Source of the DNA: JBCAXA01 sp038749025
GTDB taxonomy: Bacteria; Pseudomonadota; Gammaproteobacteria; Steroidobacterales; Woeseiaceae
NCBI GenBank assembly: GCA_038749025.1
Contig: JBCDIL010000004.1
Location: 124,001 to 188,000, forward strand
Reading direction: 5' to 3'
Length of the DNA: 64,000 bases
Shown here: positions 52,401 through 62,088 of the stretch, in pieces
Position numbering within the stretch: the stretch's first letter is position 1
Layout: each line of letters opens with the position of its first letter
The notes under the pieces: model-generated
Seen by the model: the letters and a program-made list of their open reading frames with translations, nothing else
Told to the model about the DNA's origin: nothing
The model's database searches: none
Program-made: the position numbers and the translations under genes

Positions 52401-52532
52401 TGGTGGGCCGTGTAGGATTCGAACCGAGCCGCTTGATGGTCATCATCATTTCGCTGACTCTGAAGTGCGGCTCCGCGCGGTGACGCTCAGTCAGAGTGCG
52501 ACGGCGCAACGGTAATCGAAGCCGGGGAGGAA
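52401..52532 (-). repeat. Copied tRNA-Lys 3' end with structured spacer
   Basis: On the minus strand, 107 nt after the CCA of tRNA-Lys, its last 25 nt (GGTTCGAATCC...GGCCCACCA) recur exactly at 52401-52425. The sequence after each copy is also related: CCCCGGCTTCGAT against CCCCGGCTGCGAT, then ACCGT. The spacer holds an inverted repeat ACTCTGA/TCAGAGT (52457-52463 and 52491-52497) around a smaller GCGG/CCGC hairpin. No other part of a tRNA precedes the copy, so it is not a second tRNA gene. Confidence 0.85.
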
Positions 52533-52608
52533 TGGTGGGCCGTGTAGGATTCGAACCTACGACCAATTGGTTAAAAGCCAACTGCTCTACCAACTGAGCT
52601 AACGGCCC
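52533..52608 (-). tRNA. tRNA-Lys, anticodon UUU
   Basis: A 76-nt tRNA with acceptor stem GGGCCGT/ACGGCCC, encoded CCA, D arm TAGCTCAGTTGGTAGAGC, anticodon loop CTTTTAACC (UUU) and T arm TAGGTTCGAATCCTA. It lies downstream of queC in the same direction, the place it takes after tol-pal and queCE in several gammaproteobacteria. It is a substrate of MnmA in this window. Confidence 0.97.
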
Positions 52609-52672
52609 TTGGCCCCGGAGGCGAAGCGGCGCATCATACCGCAATCAATCGCGTGAGCCAATCGGCGTCGAC

Positions 52673-53353
52673 CTATTCGACGTAACGTGTCGGGTCCGCG
52701 ATACCCGCCGCCACAAAGCCGTCTCGGCGCAATCGACAGGCATCGCAGCGACCGCAAGCGTGACCTTCGGCAGACGGTTGATAACACGAGATTGTCATTG
52801 CGTAATCGACACCGAGTTCGGTGCCGCGTTGAATGATGTCCGCTTTGGATAGCTTCACCAGCGGCGCTGTGATCCGGACCGGACTGCCCTCCACGCCTTG
52901 GCGAGTCGCGAGTGCCGCCATGTACTCGAACGCGGCAACGTATTCCGGGCGGCAATCCGGATAGCCCGAATAATCGACCGCATTAACGCCGATCGCGATT
53001 CGCTCGGCGCCTAACACTTCCGCCCACGCCAAAGCCAACGACAAAAACACCGTGTTTCGCGCCGGGACATAGGTCACCGGAATGCCTTTAACGGGCTCCT
53101 CCGGTACAGCCAGCGACGTGTCGGTCAGCGCCGAGCCGCCGATGCCAGCAAAGTCGATCCGCATGACCCGATGTTCAATCGCACCGAGCGCGGCGGCAAT
53201 TCGTGTGGCGGCATCGAGTTCGATTCGATGGCGTTGCCCGTAGTCAAAGCTCAGGGCATAACAGTCGATGTTATCGGCTTTCGTAAGAGCCAGAACGGTC
53301 GCCGAATCGAGACCGCCAGACACCATAACAACCGCTTTAGAGCGTCCGGTCAC
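52673..53353 (-). CDS. queC: 7-Cyano-7-deazaguanine synthase QueC
   Basis: QueC turns 7-carboxy-7-deazaguanine into preQ0 in queuosine synthesis. The 226-residue protein has the PP-loop VSGGLDSATVLAL (about 12-24), PARNTVFLSLALAWAEV, and the zinc-binding cysteines CYQPSAEGHACGRCDACRLR. The start is GTG, overlapping the queE stop as GTGA. Both genes of this part of the pathway are therefore coupled. Confidence 0.96.
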   Translation of the reverse strand: MTGRSKAVVMVSGGLDSATVLALTKADNIDCYALSFDYGQRHRIELDAATRIAAALGAIEHRVMRIDFAGIGGSALTDTSLAVPEEPVKGIPVTYVPARNTVFLSLALAWAEVLGAERIAIGVNAVDYSGYPDCRPEYVAAFEYMAALATRQGVEGSPVRITAPLVKLSKADIIQRGTELGVDYAMTISCYQPSAEGHACGRCDACRLRRDGFVAAGIADPTRYVE

Positions 53354-54021
53354 CGTCCTGGCTCATCGGACCACAGCAACTTGTGCAATTGCAGTTGCAA
53401 GCGTACGCGTTGCGGCGCGCTTACCAACCAATCAGCCAGCGTCGTCGCTGCCAGTTGCTCGAAGCTCGGCGAGAAAAACACAGCACATCGTGCCGACAAA
53501 TGATGCGTAGCAACGATCTCGCTCGCCCAATCGAAATCGGCTCGATCGCAGATTACGAACTTGACGACATCGCTTGAGCGTAATTCACCGATATTGTTCC
53601 AGTCATTCCGAGACTCCTCGCCAGAGCCCGGCGTCTTCAGATCGACAACCCGCACGACCCGCTCGTCGATCTCGCCGATAGGGAAAGCGCCGCTGGTCTC
53701 GATCGATACATCAAGACCCGCATCACACAGTGCCGTCAACAGACCAAGACAAGCCGGTTGCGCAAGCGGCTCGCCGCCCGTGACGCATACCGCTGGTGCG
53801 CAGGATGCTGTGGCGGCCGCGACCAGGGCATCGATGCCGTACCATTGGCCGCCGTGAAATGCATAGGCGGTATCACAGTACTGACAGCGCAACGGGCAAC
53901 CGGACAGGCGAATAAAAAACGTCGGTAACCCGGCGGCTAACGCTTCACCTTGCAGAGACAGAAAAGTCTCCGCTATCCGAAGCCGCTCTGCGGCCGGCAA
54001 GCTGTCACGCGCCGTTGCCAT
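53350..54021 (-). CDS. queE: 7-Carboxy-7-deazaguanine synthase QueE
   Basis: QueE is a radical SAM enzyme that makes 7-carboxy-7-deazaguanine from 6-carboxytetrahydropterin. The 223-residue protein has the SAM cluster motif CPLRCQYCDTAYAFHGG with CxxxCxxC, FLSLQGEALAAGLPTFFIRLSG before it, and the GGEPLAQP block. It follows cpoB by 16 bp and overlaps queC by 4 nt. Confidence 0.95.
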   Translation of the reverse strand: MATARDSLPAAERLRIAETFLSLQGEALAAGLPTFFIRLSGCPLRCQYCDTAYAFHGGQWYGIDALVAAATASCAPAVCVTGGEPLAQPACLGLLTALCDAGLDVSIETSGAFPIGEIDERVVRVVDLKTPGSGEESRNDWNNIGELRSSDVVKFVICDRADFDWASEIVATHHLSARCAVFFSPSFEQLAATTLADWLVSAPQRVRLQLQLHKLLWSDEPGR

Positions 54022-54037
54022 ACGAGTTAGTCCCGCG

Positions 54038-54814
54038 CTAGCGGTTTTCTGACTGCATTCGCGCTAACCGCTGTGCGGCTAAGCGCGCTGCCGTCGTATC
54101 GGCGTATTCAGCCTCGACACGTTGCAACGCTGCGCGGGCGTCGATCCAGTTGCGCAGTTCATAGTTGCAGTAACCCATTTTCAGCAACGCGTCGGGTACT
54201 TTTGCAGAACGCGGGTAGTCGCTGACCACACGCTCAAAAGCGGGCAATGCCTCATCGAAACGCTGCGATACGTAATGCGCCTCTGCCAACCAGTATTGCG
54301 CGTTGTCCGCCAGGTTCGATTCGGGATACGTCGCAAGAAATTCGTTGAACGCATCCGACGCTTCGTCATAACGACCTTCCTTCAGCATCTCGAACGCGGC
54401 CCGATAGTTACCTTCGTCCGACCCGCCTGGAACTGGCAGGGCACTGCTGGCGCTCGCAACCGGGGTACTGCCGGCGGACTTCTCAAGAGCGGCCATCCGC
54501 GCGTCCAGATCGCCATACAATTCACGCTGCCGATCGGCGGCTTGCGTTGATGCGAAGCCGAGTTCCTCGACTTGGCCGCGAACGGTCGCAACATCTTGTG
54601 CCAGCGAATCGACAGAAGCCGCCAGATTCACAATGCTGTCGTTTTGCACGACCCGCTCAAGCGCGACCAAGCGCCGCTCGATTTCGGCCAACTTGATCAG
54701 CACCGGATCTTCTTGTGGCGGCGTTGTGACACAAGCCGACACAGCGACGATGCCGCCGAGCACGATCCCGAAGCGGTTCATCCTATAAGGTTGACGATCA
54801 GAGTCTCGTGTCAT
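54038..54814 (-). CDS. cpoB: Cell division coordinator CpoB (YbgF)
   Basis: CpoB links Tol-Pal constriction with PBP1B-LpoB peptidoglycan synthesis at the septum. The 258-residue protein has an N-terminal signal (MNRFGIVLGGIVAVSAC, possibly a lipobox), a coiled coil (about 45-110), and C-terminal TPR repeats starting at YRAAFEMLKEGRYDEASDAF. The ATG at 54814 overlaps the pal stop (ATGA); ATG at 54781 would put the signal nearer the start. Both are plausible. It is last of the tol-pal group. Confidence 0.92.
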   Translation of the reverse strand: MTRDSDRQPYRMNRFGIVLGGIVAVSACVTTPPQEDPVLIKLAEIERRLVALERVVQNDSIVNLAASVDSLAQDVATVRGQVEELGFASTQAADRQRELYGDLDARMAALEKSAGSTPVASASSALPVPGGSDEGNYRAAFEMLKEGRYDEASDAFNEFLATYPESNLADNAQYWLAEAHYVSQRFDEALPAFERVVSDYPRSAKVPDALLKMGYCNYELRNWIDARAALQRVEAEYADTTAARLAAQRLARMQSENR

Positions 54815-55335
54815 CGGTAAACCAAGGCGACTCGACGATTTTGCCGATACGCTTCCTCGTTGCTACCCAGTGCCGCTGGCCGTTCTTCGCCAAAGCTGAC
54901 GACACTTAGCTGACCCGCTGAGGCACCCTGAACCAGTAACACACGCCGAACAGCCAGCGCGCGGCGCTCACCGAGTCCGATGTTGTACTCGCGTGAACCG
55001 CGCTCATCCGCATGCCCTTCCAAGCGCACTCGCAGGCCAGGCTGTGCCGCCAGACGCCGCGCATGCTCCGCGAGGATGGCCGCGTACTGTGGCGAGATTT
55101 CGCTGCGGTCATACTCGAAGTATATGACGGTATCGCCGAGTGACCCGCTGTCATCACCGATGCTTCGCCCGGCGCCGAGCGAGCCATCGTCGAGTCCGCT
55201 GCCGTTCCCTTGGCGGTCGGCGCCTGCCGGTGGACGGTCATCGACCGGTGCTACTTCCGGCAACGGTGCCGGTGTCGACCCGCAAGCGACCAAAGTCGCG
55301 GCGGTTAGGCCTAAAAATACTGTTCGAATTGTCAT
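54811..55335 (-). CDS. pal: Peptidoglycan-associated lipoprotein Pal
   Basis: Pal is an outer-membrane lipoprotein that binds peptidoglycan and TolB. The 174-residue protein has a lipobox LVAC at about 15-18 and an OmpA-like domain with VIYFEYDRSEISPQYAAILAEHA, LEGHADERGSREYNIGLGERRA and the end RQNRRVALVYR. The NH2-terminal linker is Pro/Asp-rich. It is followed by cpoB with ATGA overlap and lies 78 bp after tolB. Confidence 0.96.
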   Translation of the reverse strand: MTIRTVFLGLTAATLVACGSTPAPLPEVAPVDDRPPAGADRQGNGSGLDDGSLGAGRSIGDDSGSLGDTVIYFEYDRSEISPQYAAILAEHARRLAAQPGLRVRLEGHADERGSREYNIGLGERRALAVRRVLLVQGASAGQLSVVSFGEERPAALGSNEEAYRQNRRVALVYR

Positions 55336-55413
55336 CGTACGGCTCTCTTGTTAGGTGGCTTCGCCGCGAAGGCGCGAAATATAGCAGAATCGACGCGATC
55401 CGGTCCTGCCGCG

Positions 55414-56739
55414 CTATTGGCGTCGGAACGGCGACCAAACCGGTTCACGCACGTCCCCGTCGCTGGCCGCCAGTCGTTGACTGACTGCCCCGTCAATCGA
55501 CACCGTTTGTAAGACACCGCGACCGTTACGCCGGGTCGCATAAATGATCGTTTCACCGTTCGGCGCAAACGCCGGGGATTCGTCCTGATTACCTTCGGTC
55601 AGGACCAGTACATCGCGGCGCTCAACGTCGTGAACAGCGATTCGGAACTGATTATTGACTTGGTGGACGACCGCGAGTTTGTCCCCACTTGGCGACAGTC
55701 GAGGCCGCGCATTGTAGCGTCCCTCAAAGGTGATCCGCTCGATATCGCCGCCATCGACGCCTACGCGATAGACCTGCGGCGCGCCGGCTCGATCCGACGT
55801 GAAGTAGACGAATCGACCATCGGGCGAAAACGACGCTTCGGTATCGATCGCCCGGTTCGAGGTCAACCGACGTGCCTGACCGTCGGCAACACGCAGCAAC
55901 CAGATATCGGGATTGCCATTGTTGCCCGACAACGTCACGGCCAGCGTTCTGCCATCGGGCGACCAAGCCGGTGCACCGTTAATGCCATCGCGACGTGACA
56001 CCGTCCGCACCGAACCGGTTCGTAAACTCTGCACGACGATTGACGATTGTCCGCCTTGAAACGATACATAGGCGAGTTCACGCCCATCCGGCGACCACGC
56101 CGGCGACATCAGTGGATAACCATTCGATTGCGCGATGACGTATTGGTTCTCGCCATCGGCATCCGCGACAACCATCGAGTAACGGCGACTCTCGACGGGA
56201 CCTGCGACCGTGATGTAAGCAATACGGGTCGAAAAAACACCGGCGATGCCGGTGAGTTGCTCGTACACCATGTCAGCGGCGCGATGCGCCGCCAAACGCA
56301 AACCCCGTTCCGACGCCGGCAATCGGTATCCGAGTATCTGCCGCGCACCGAAAACATCGAACAGTTGAAACTGCAACAGATAACCGTCGGTCGTTTTTTC
56401 GACTCGCCCGACCAACAACGAATCAACAGCCACCCGCCGCCAATCGGCAAAGTTGACGTCAATACCGCGGGTCGGGCGACTCAGCATCTTGTCGCTAGCA
56501 AGCGGCGCAAACCGACCGCTTCTCGCTAAGTCGTTAGCGATGACAGACGCGACATCGAGCGGCAAGGTCGTGCCGGTGTCGTTGCCGAACGGTACGATCG
56601 CTATCGGTGACGGCTTAATACCGACTTTGTCGAGCTCGATAACGAGCTCAGCGTTGCTCGTACGCGCCGCTGTCATCGTTACTGTCGCTACCAACACGAC
56701 CGCCAGCGTCGCGAGGGTGGGTGTCATTCGCTTCATCAC
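55414..56739 (-). CDS. tolB: Tol-Pal system protein TolB
   Basis: TolB is the periplasmic beta-propeller that relays between Pal and the inner-membrane TolQRA complex. The 441-residue protein has a signal peptide (ending TAARTSNA), an N-terminal alpha/beta domain (IVPFGNDTGTTLPLDVAS) and a six-blade propeller with blades such as SPAWSPDGRELAYVSFQGG, GAPAWSPDGRTLAVTLSG and EASFSPDGRFVYFTSDRAG. The start GTG at 56739 overlaps the tolA stop as GTGA; ATG at 56736 follows immediately. Confidence 0.96.
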   Translation of the reverse strand: MMKRMTPTLATLAVVLVATVTMTAARTSNAELVIELDKVGIKPSPIAIVPFGNDTGTTLPLDVASVIANDLARSGRFAPLASDKMLSRPTRGIDVNFADWRRVAVDSLLVGRVEKTTDGYLLQFQLFDVFGARQILGYRLPASERGLRLAAHRAADMVYEQLTGIAGVFSTRIAYITVAGPVESRRYSMVVADADGENQYVIAQSNGYPLMSPAWSPDGRELAYVSFQGGQSSIVVQSLRTGSVRTVSRRDGINGAPAWSPDGRTLAVTLSGNNGNPDIWLLRVADGQARRLTSNRAIDTEASFSPDGRFVYFTSDRAGAPQVYRVGVDGGDIERITFEGRYNARPRLSPSGDKLAVVHQVNNQFRIAVHDVERRDVLVLTEGNQDESPAFAPNGETIIYATRRNGRGVLQTVSIDGAVSQRLAASDGDVREPVWSPFRRQ

Positions 56740-57608
56740 AGGTCCTTCGACTCGAAAAGGATGCGCAGGTTCGGATCGAACAAGTTCGGGTCGTCCGGTC
56801 GCGGTAGAGGATCGGCTTTGAACACCGCCGCTTCGAGCGACCGCTCAAGCGGTGCGTTACCACCGCAATCCACCTGATCGACGCTGATCACGGTGCCGCT
56901 GCGCGCCTGGCGCACCAGCACTTCACACCGAATCTCGCCAGAGATGGCCGGTGGCGTCCAGCTGCGCTGAATGTCTTGTTTAATCGCGGCAATGTAAGCG
57001 GCTTGCAGCCCGGCATCAACCGCGCTGTTGCGCGCCTCTTCGGCCGCAAGCATCGCTTTCAGAGCATCCTCGGCTTCCGCTTGCCGGCGAGCCTCCTGCG
57101 CTTTGCGGGCGCGCTCAGCCGCCGCTTTGCGTTCGCGCTCGAGCTCGGCAGCACGTCGCTGCTCCTCTTCGCGCCGTTTCTGTTCCGCCAAACGCGCCGC
57201 CTCTGCCTGGGCTTTTTTCGCAGCCTCTTCGGCGGCTCGCTTCGCAGCAGCTTCCTGTGCTTTCCGCTCGGCCTCTTCGTTCGCAAGCCGTTCTACTTCG
57301 GCGCGCTGCCGGGCCTGCTCCTCGGCCGCTAGCCGCTCGCGTTCGTTACGCTCAGCTTGAGCTCTTTGTTCTTCCTCAAGACGAGCCTGCTCAGCGTTGG
57401 CGTCGATCTCGTCGGGCGCCGGTATCGGCTCCGGAAGCGGCTGGTCCGGCACCGCCATCGTGCCAACAACGGTCGCCTCAATGATGTTTCCGGCAATGGG
57501 CTGCGCATTGCCGCTGGCCCGCACGCCGAACAACAGCAACGCAACCAGCAGAACGTGGCCAACGATCGAAATGGCTAACGGCCCCGCATTGTCGCGCAGC
57601 GATTGCAT
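56736..57608 (-). CDS. tolA: Tol-Pal system protein TolA
   Basis: TolA spans the periplasm, anchored in the inner membrane by TolQR. The 290-residue protein has a membrane helix (about 10-29, AISIVGHVLLVALLLFGVRA), a long Ala/Glu/Arg/Lys coiled coil (about 70-195) and a C-terminal domain of about 90 residues. That domain includes YIAAIKQDIQRSWTPPAIS and CEVLVRQARSGTVI, as in the TolA C-terminal family. It is 11 bp after tolR and overlaps tolB. Confidence 0.95.
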   Translation of the reverse strand: MQSLRDNAGPLAISIVGHVLLVALLLFGVRASGNAQPIAGNIIEATVVGTMAVPDQPLPEPIPAPDEIDANAEQARLEEEQRAQAERNERERLAAEEQARQRAEVERLANEEAERKAQEAAAKRAAEEAAKKAQAEAARLAEQKRREEEQRRAAELERERKAAAERARKAQEARRQAEAEDALKAMLAAEEARNSAVDAGLQAAYIAAIKQDIQRSWTPPAISGEIRCEVLVRQARSGTVISVDQVDCGGNAPLERSLEAAVFKADPLPRPDDPNLFDPNLRILFESKDL

Positions 57609-57619
57609 GACTGGCGCGC

Positions 57620-58057
57620 CTAGGCGCCGTCCTCTAGCTCAGGGGGGTCAGTGATAAAACCAATACGAGGCGCCCCGCCACGCTGCAACAGCACCATCGC
57701 CGTTACAACGCTGCCGTAAGCGACGCGGTGGTCGGCTTTGACCAACACAGGGGTCTCCGGCCGCGCCTCCAAGATCAGCGATGTTTGGCGAACGATCTCA
57801 TCGGCCGGTAGCGGAGCCTTCGGATCAGCGCCGGTATTGAGATACAGCTGGCCCGCCGCATCGACCGACAACACCAGCGGCAGATCGTCCTCGGTCAGCG
57901 ATGCATCCAGAGGCTTCGCCGCCGCCTTCGGTAACTCGACTTCAATGCCCTGCGTCAACAATGGGGCTGTCACCATAAAGATGATCAGCAACACCAGCAT
58001 GACATCGATGTACGGCACAACATTGATCTCGCCCAGCAGGCGGCGCTTGGTACTCAT
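57620..58057 (-). CDS. tolR: Tol-Pal system protein TolR
   Basis: TolR is the ExbD-like partner of TolQ in the proton-driven motor. The 145-residue protein has a short cytoplasmic start, one membrane helix (about 15-36) with the ion-conducting Asp in VVPYIDVMLVLLIIFMV, and a periplasmic domain with GIEVELPKAAAKPL. Its start overlaps the tolQ stop (ATGA). Confidence 0.96.
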   Translation of the reverse strand: MSTKRRLLGEINVVPYIDVMLVLLIIFMVTAPLLTQGIEVELPKAAAKPLDASLTEDDLPLVLSVDAAGQLYLNTGADPKAPLPADEIVRQTSLILEARPETPVLVKADHRVAYGSVVTAMVLLQRGGAPRIGFITDPPELEDGA

Positions 58058-58758
58058 TTGGCCAACCTCGGCGAATGCGCATGCCGCTCGAGGATCGTCG
58101 AGAATTCTTCGACGAAATTATCGAAGCGATTTTCGAGGCGGTTCACCTGGTCCGCATAACGGTTGTAGAAAATGACGGCGGGAATCGCGGCGAACAGTCC
58201 CATCGCCGTTGCGACCAGTGCCTCGGCGATGCCGGGCGCGACCAGCTCCAACGTTGCCGCCGCCCCGGAACTACCGAGCCTGACGAACGCATCCATGATT
58301 CCCCAAACCGTACCGAACAGGCCCACGTAAGGGCTGGTTGAACCGATCGTGGCCAATGTGGCGAGCGACTGTTCGAGTCGATCGACCTCGCGCGTCTGGG
58401 CGACTCGCATGGCCCGGCGGGAGCTTTCGATAAGCTTTTCGGATTGGATATCTTTGCGATCGCTAATTCGGCCGAACTCGCGGAATCCCGACTCAAAAAT
58501 ACCAGCCATTCCCATCGACCGGCCTGCCTTGCGCTCGAGGCCTTGATAGAGACGCCCGAGATCACTGCCCGACCAGAACTCATTCTCGAATGCATCCGCG
58601 CTACGCCGCGATTTGGCCAACAGCGAGCGCTTTTTGGCGATGATGAACCAAGACGCTGCCGATGCGAACAGCAGCATCAGCATGACGATCTTGACCACCC
58701 AGCTGGCATCGAGCACCAGTTGCGCAATCGAAAACTGATCATTAACCACGAATTCCAT
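58054..58758 (-). CDS. tolQ: Tol-Pal system protein TolQ
   Basis: TolQ is the ExbB-like proton channel component of the Tol motor. The 234-residue protein has three membrane helices: about 18-38 (VVKIVMLMLLFASAASWFI), one around 140-160 (STSPYVGLFGTVWGIMDAF) and one around 175-200 (VAPGIAEALVATAMGLFAAIPAV). These latter two hold the conserved Thr/Gly residues of the channel. It follows ybgC by 6 bp. Confidence 0.96.
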   Translation of the reverse strand: MEFVVNDQFSIAQLVLDASWVVKIVMLMLLFASAASWFIIAKKRSLLAKSRRSADAFENEFWSGSDLGRLYQGLERKAGRSMGMAGIFESGFREFGRISDRKDIQSEKLIESSRRAMRVAQTREVDRLEQSLATLATIGSTSPYVGLFGTVWGIMDAFVRLGSSGAAATLELVAPGIAEALVATAMGLFAAIPAVIFYNRYADQVNRLENRFDNFVEEFSTILERHAHSPRLAK

Positions 58759-58764
58759 GCTGTT

Positions 58765-59172
58765 CTAACTCTCCGTAAACCAGCCTTCTGGCATTTTGAC
58801 AGGCCTTAATCTACTTGCGCTGAGGTAGGCGATCGTTACCTCGGCACGGCAATGCTCGGGCGTATCCGCTTCGGCTCCTACAATACGTTGCTGCAACTTG
58901 AAACTCGCGCGTCGGCGTTCTGCGACAACTACGGTAATAAGCAGCGCATCGTCGAAACGGGCCGGTACGATGTAGTCGATTTCGACGCGACTGACGACGA
59001 ACATCCGATCGCGTCGCAATAAGCTCGGTTGATCAATGCCTAACTCACGTAACCATTCGGATCGCGCCCGTTCGAGGTAGCGCAAGTAGTTGGCGTAGTA
59101 AACAACCCCTTGCGCGTCGGTATCTTCGTAGTAGACCCGGGCAGGCCAGCGAAATTCGCCCGTAACGCTCAT
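58765..59172 (-). CDS. ybgC: Acyl-CoA thioesterase YbgC
   Basis: A 135-residue hot-dog-fold thioesterase of the 4-hydroxybenzoyl-CoA thioesterase type, cytoplasmic and associated with the Tol-Pal operon in most gammaproteobacteria. It has RVYYEDTDAQGVVYYANYLRYLERARSEWL with the catalytic Asp (DTDAQGVVY), and FVVSRVEIDYIVPARFDD. It is placed between ruvB and tolQ, the common order. Confidence 0.94.
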   Translation of the reverse strand: MSVTGEFRWPARVYYEDTDAQGVVYYANYLRYLERARSEWLRELGIDQPSLLRRDRMFVVSRVEIDYIVPARFDDALLITVVVAERRRASFKLQQRIVGAEADTPEHCRAEVTIAYLSASRLRPVKMPEGWFTES

Positions 59173-59185
59173 CGCGAAACCTCGA

Positions 59186-60216
<1,031 letters not shown>

Positions 60217-60220
<4 letters not shown>

Positions 60221-60810
60221 CGCCCAACCGCCTGTTTCAACGCCTGCCGAAGCACATCTTCGGTACTGGCATTCTCAAGATTGACACTGTCGAGCAATCG
60301 GCTGACTTCCGCTGGCTTGTAGCCAAGCGCCACCAGCGCATCAGCCGCCTCAGATCGCGACGCATCGCTACCCGTCGCCGCCGGTTGTGCCGTCGCCGCC
60401 GCTTTGTCACTGCCGAGCTTATCGCGCATCTCGACGACCAAACGCTCCGCCATCTTGCGACCGATACCCGGTAGTTTGATGAGGCTCTTTGTGTCTTCAA
60501 ACTCAACGCAACGGCGAAAACCGTCAACACTGATTCCCGACAGAATCGCCAACGCGACCCGCGCACCGACCCCATTGACTCGCAGTAGCGAGCGAAACAA
60601 ATCACGTTCGGCGTGCGTGGCGAATCCGTACAGCGCTTGGACGTCTTGGCGAACCAGGAAGTGCGTCACTAATGTCGCTTCACCACCTGGCGCGGGCAAG
60701 TCGAAAAATGTCGACGTCGGCACCTCCATCTCGTAGCCGACACCCGCAACGTCAAGCACCAACCATGGCGCTCGTTTCGAAACAACAGTGCCGCACAGCT
60801 GTCCGATCAT
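60217..60810 (-). CDS. ruvA: Holliday junction branch migration protein RuvA
   Basis: RuvA binds the Holliday junction as a tetramer and directs RuvB. The 197-residue protein starts MIGQLCGTVVSKRAPWLVLDVAGVGYE, has the two helix-hairpin-helix motifs (FRSLLRVNGVGARVALAIL and LIKLPGIGRKMAERLVVEM), and the C-terminal RuvB-binding domain (DALVALGYKPAEVSRLL). I chose the ATG at 60810, which overlaps the ruvC stop; a longer form from 60861 would be inside ruvC. Confidence 0.96.
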
Positions 60811-61316
60811 GCACCGACCTCCGACGCCACCTGGCGCACACGTCGTGAGTGAGCATGGCAAAGCGCGATGGCCAACGCATCGGACACATCGTGCGGCAAG
60901 TTTTTCGGTGCACCGGTTAACTGCAAACGCACCATTTGCTGAACCGCCGCCTTATCGGCGGCTCCGTTTCCGGCGATCGCCTGTTTGATCGCTCGCGGCG
61001 CGTACTCGTGAATTTCCGTGCCGAACGCGAAGCTCGCACACAGCACGGCGGAGCGTGCCGCGCCGAGCTTTAACGCGCTCGATGCATTGGCACTAACAAA
61101 AACGCTCTCGATGGCTAACTCATCGGGCTCGTGCTGAATGAATAAGTCAGCCGCAGCGGCGTGGATCGTACGCAAGCGAGCGTGAAAATCGCTGCCCTTC
61201 GTGCGAATCACACCACTATCGACATGCAGCCAACGCCGTCCGTCCTGGACGATGACACCGAAACCCGTGACCCTCGACCCAGGGTCTATGCCGAGTATGC
61301 AGATACGACTCGTCAT
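60807..61316 (-). CDS. ruvC: Crossover junction endodeoxyribonuclease RuvC
   Basis: RuvC resolves Holliday junctions. The 169-residue RNase H-fold protein begins RICILGIDPGSRVTGFGVI, with the first catalytic Asp, continues with DELAIESVFVSANASSALKLG with Glu, and ends NLPHDVSDALAIALCHAHSRR with the last Asp pair. It follows yebC by 3 bp and overlaps ruvA as ATGA. Confidence 0.96.
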   Translation of the reverse strand: MTSRICILGIDPGSRVTGFGVIVQDGRRWLHVDSGVIRTKGSDFHARLRTIHAAAADLFIQHEPDELAIESVFVSANASSALKLGAARSAVLCASFAFGTEIHEYAPRAIKQAIAGNGAADKAAVQQMVRLQLTGAPKNLPHDVSDALAIALCHAHSRRVRQVASEVGA

Positions 61317-61319
61317 CCT

Positions 61320-62066
61320 TTAGGCCAAAGCTGCCAAAACGTCCTCGGGAAAGTCCGCGTTGCTGTAGACCTCCTGAACGTCGTCAAGATCCTCTAAGGC
61401 ATCGAGCAGCTTCAACAACGTTTCCGCACTCGCGGCATCGAGCTCCGCGTTGGTGGTGGCTCGCATCGTAAGCTCGGCGCTCGCGGGTGCCAGGCCACCG
61501 GCACGAAGCGCCGCATCCACCGCCTCGAACTCACCCGGATCGGTAAGCACTTCGATGGACTGATCATCGGCGAGGATGACATCCTCAGCGCCGGCCTCAA
61601 TCGCCGCCTCCATCACCTGATCCTCATCGGCCCCGGCTTCGAATAACAGGAGGCCGACATGATTAAACAGGTAGGCGACTGAGCCGTCGGCACCGAGATT
61701 ACCGCCGTATTTGGAAAACGCATGACGTACATCCGCGACCGTTCGATTGCGGTTGTCAGTTAGGCAATCGACCATGACGGCAACGCCGGCGGGACCGTAA
61801 CCCTCGTAACGAACCTCGACATAGTCATCGCCATCAATATCTCCGCTACCGCGTTTTATCGCGCGCTCGATATTGTCTTTGGGCATGCTCTGCCCTTTCG
61901 CCTTGTCGACAGCGAGGCGAAGACGCGGGTTAGCGTCCATGTCACCGCCGCCCAAACGGGCGGCGACCGTAATCTCTCGGATAAGCCGCGTGAACAGCTT
62001 ACCGCGTTTTTTATCCTGGGCGCCCTTGCGGTGCTGAATGTTCGCCCACTTGCTATGACCGGCCAT
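61320..62066 (-). CDS. yebC: YebC/PmpR-family protein
   Basis: A 248-residue cytoplasmic protein of the YebC/TACO1 family. It starts MAGHSKWANIQHRKGAQDKKRGKLF, with EARLGGGDMDANPRLRLAVDKAK-type sequence, KDNIERAIKRGSGD and YEGYGPAGVAVMVDCLTDNRNRT. Some members act as transcription regulators (PmpR), others help translation of proline-rich stretches. It heads the yebC-ruvCAB group, 3 bp from ruvC. Confidence 0.96.
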   Translation of the reverse strand: MAGHSKWANIQHRKGAQDKKRGKLFTRLIREITVAARLGGGDMDANPRLRLAVDKAKGQSMPKDNIERAIKRGSGDIDGDDYVEVRYEGYGPAGVAVMVDCLTDNRNRTVADVRHAFSKYGGNLGADGSVAYLFNHVGLLLFEAGADEDQVMEAAIEAGAEDVILADDQSIEVLTDPGEFEAVDAALRAGGLAPASAELTMRATTNAELDAASAETLLKLLDALEDLDDVQEVYSNADFPEDVLAALA

Positions 62067-62088
62067 GACTGCCTACCGACTACCTCAC

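Noticed and set aside
52294..52644. A minus-strand open frame of 116 residues through tRNA-Lys and the copied tail
   Set aside because: It reads through the tRNA gene itself. The repeated SNPTRPTI peptide only mirrors the duplicated tRNA end. It was considered as a Tpr-like basic protein but has no start or ribosome site after processing.
57028..57360. A long plus-strand open frame opposite tolA, rich in Ser/Ala/Arg
   Set aside because: It is the complement of the repetitive Ala/Glu/Arg coiled-coil codons of tolA, a known source of false frames.
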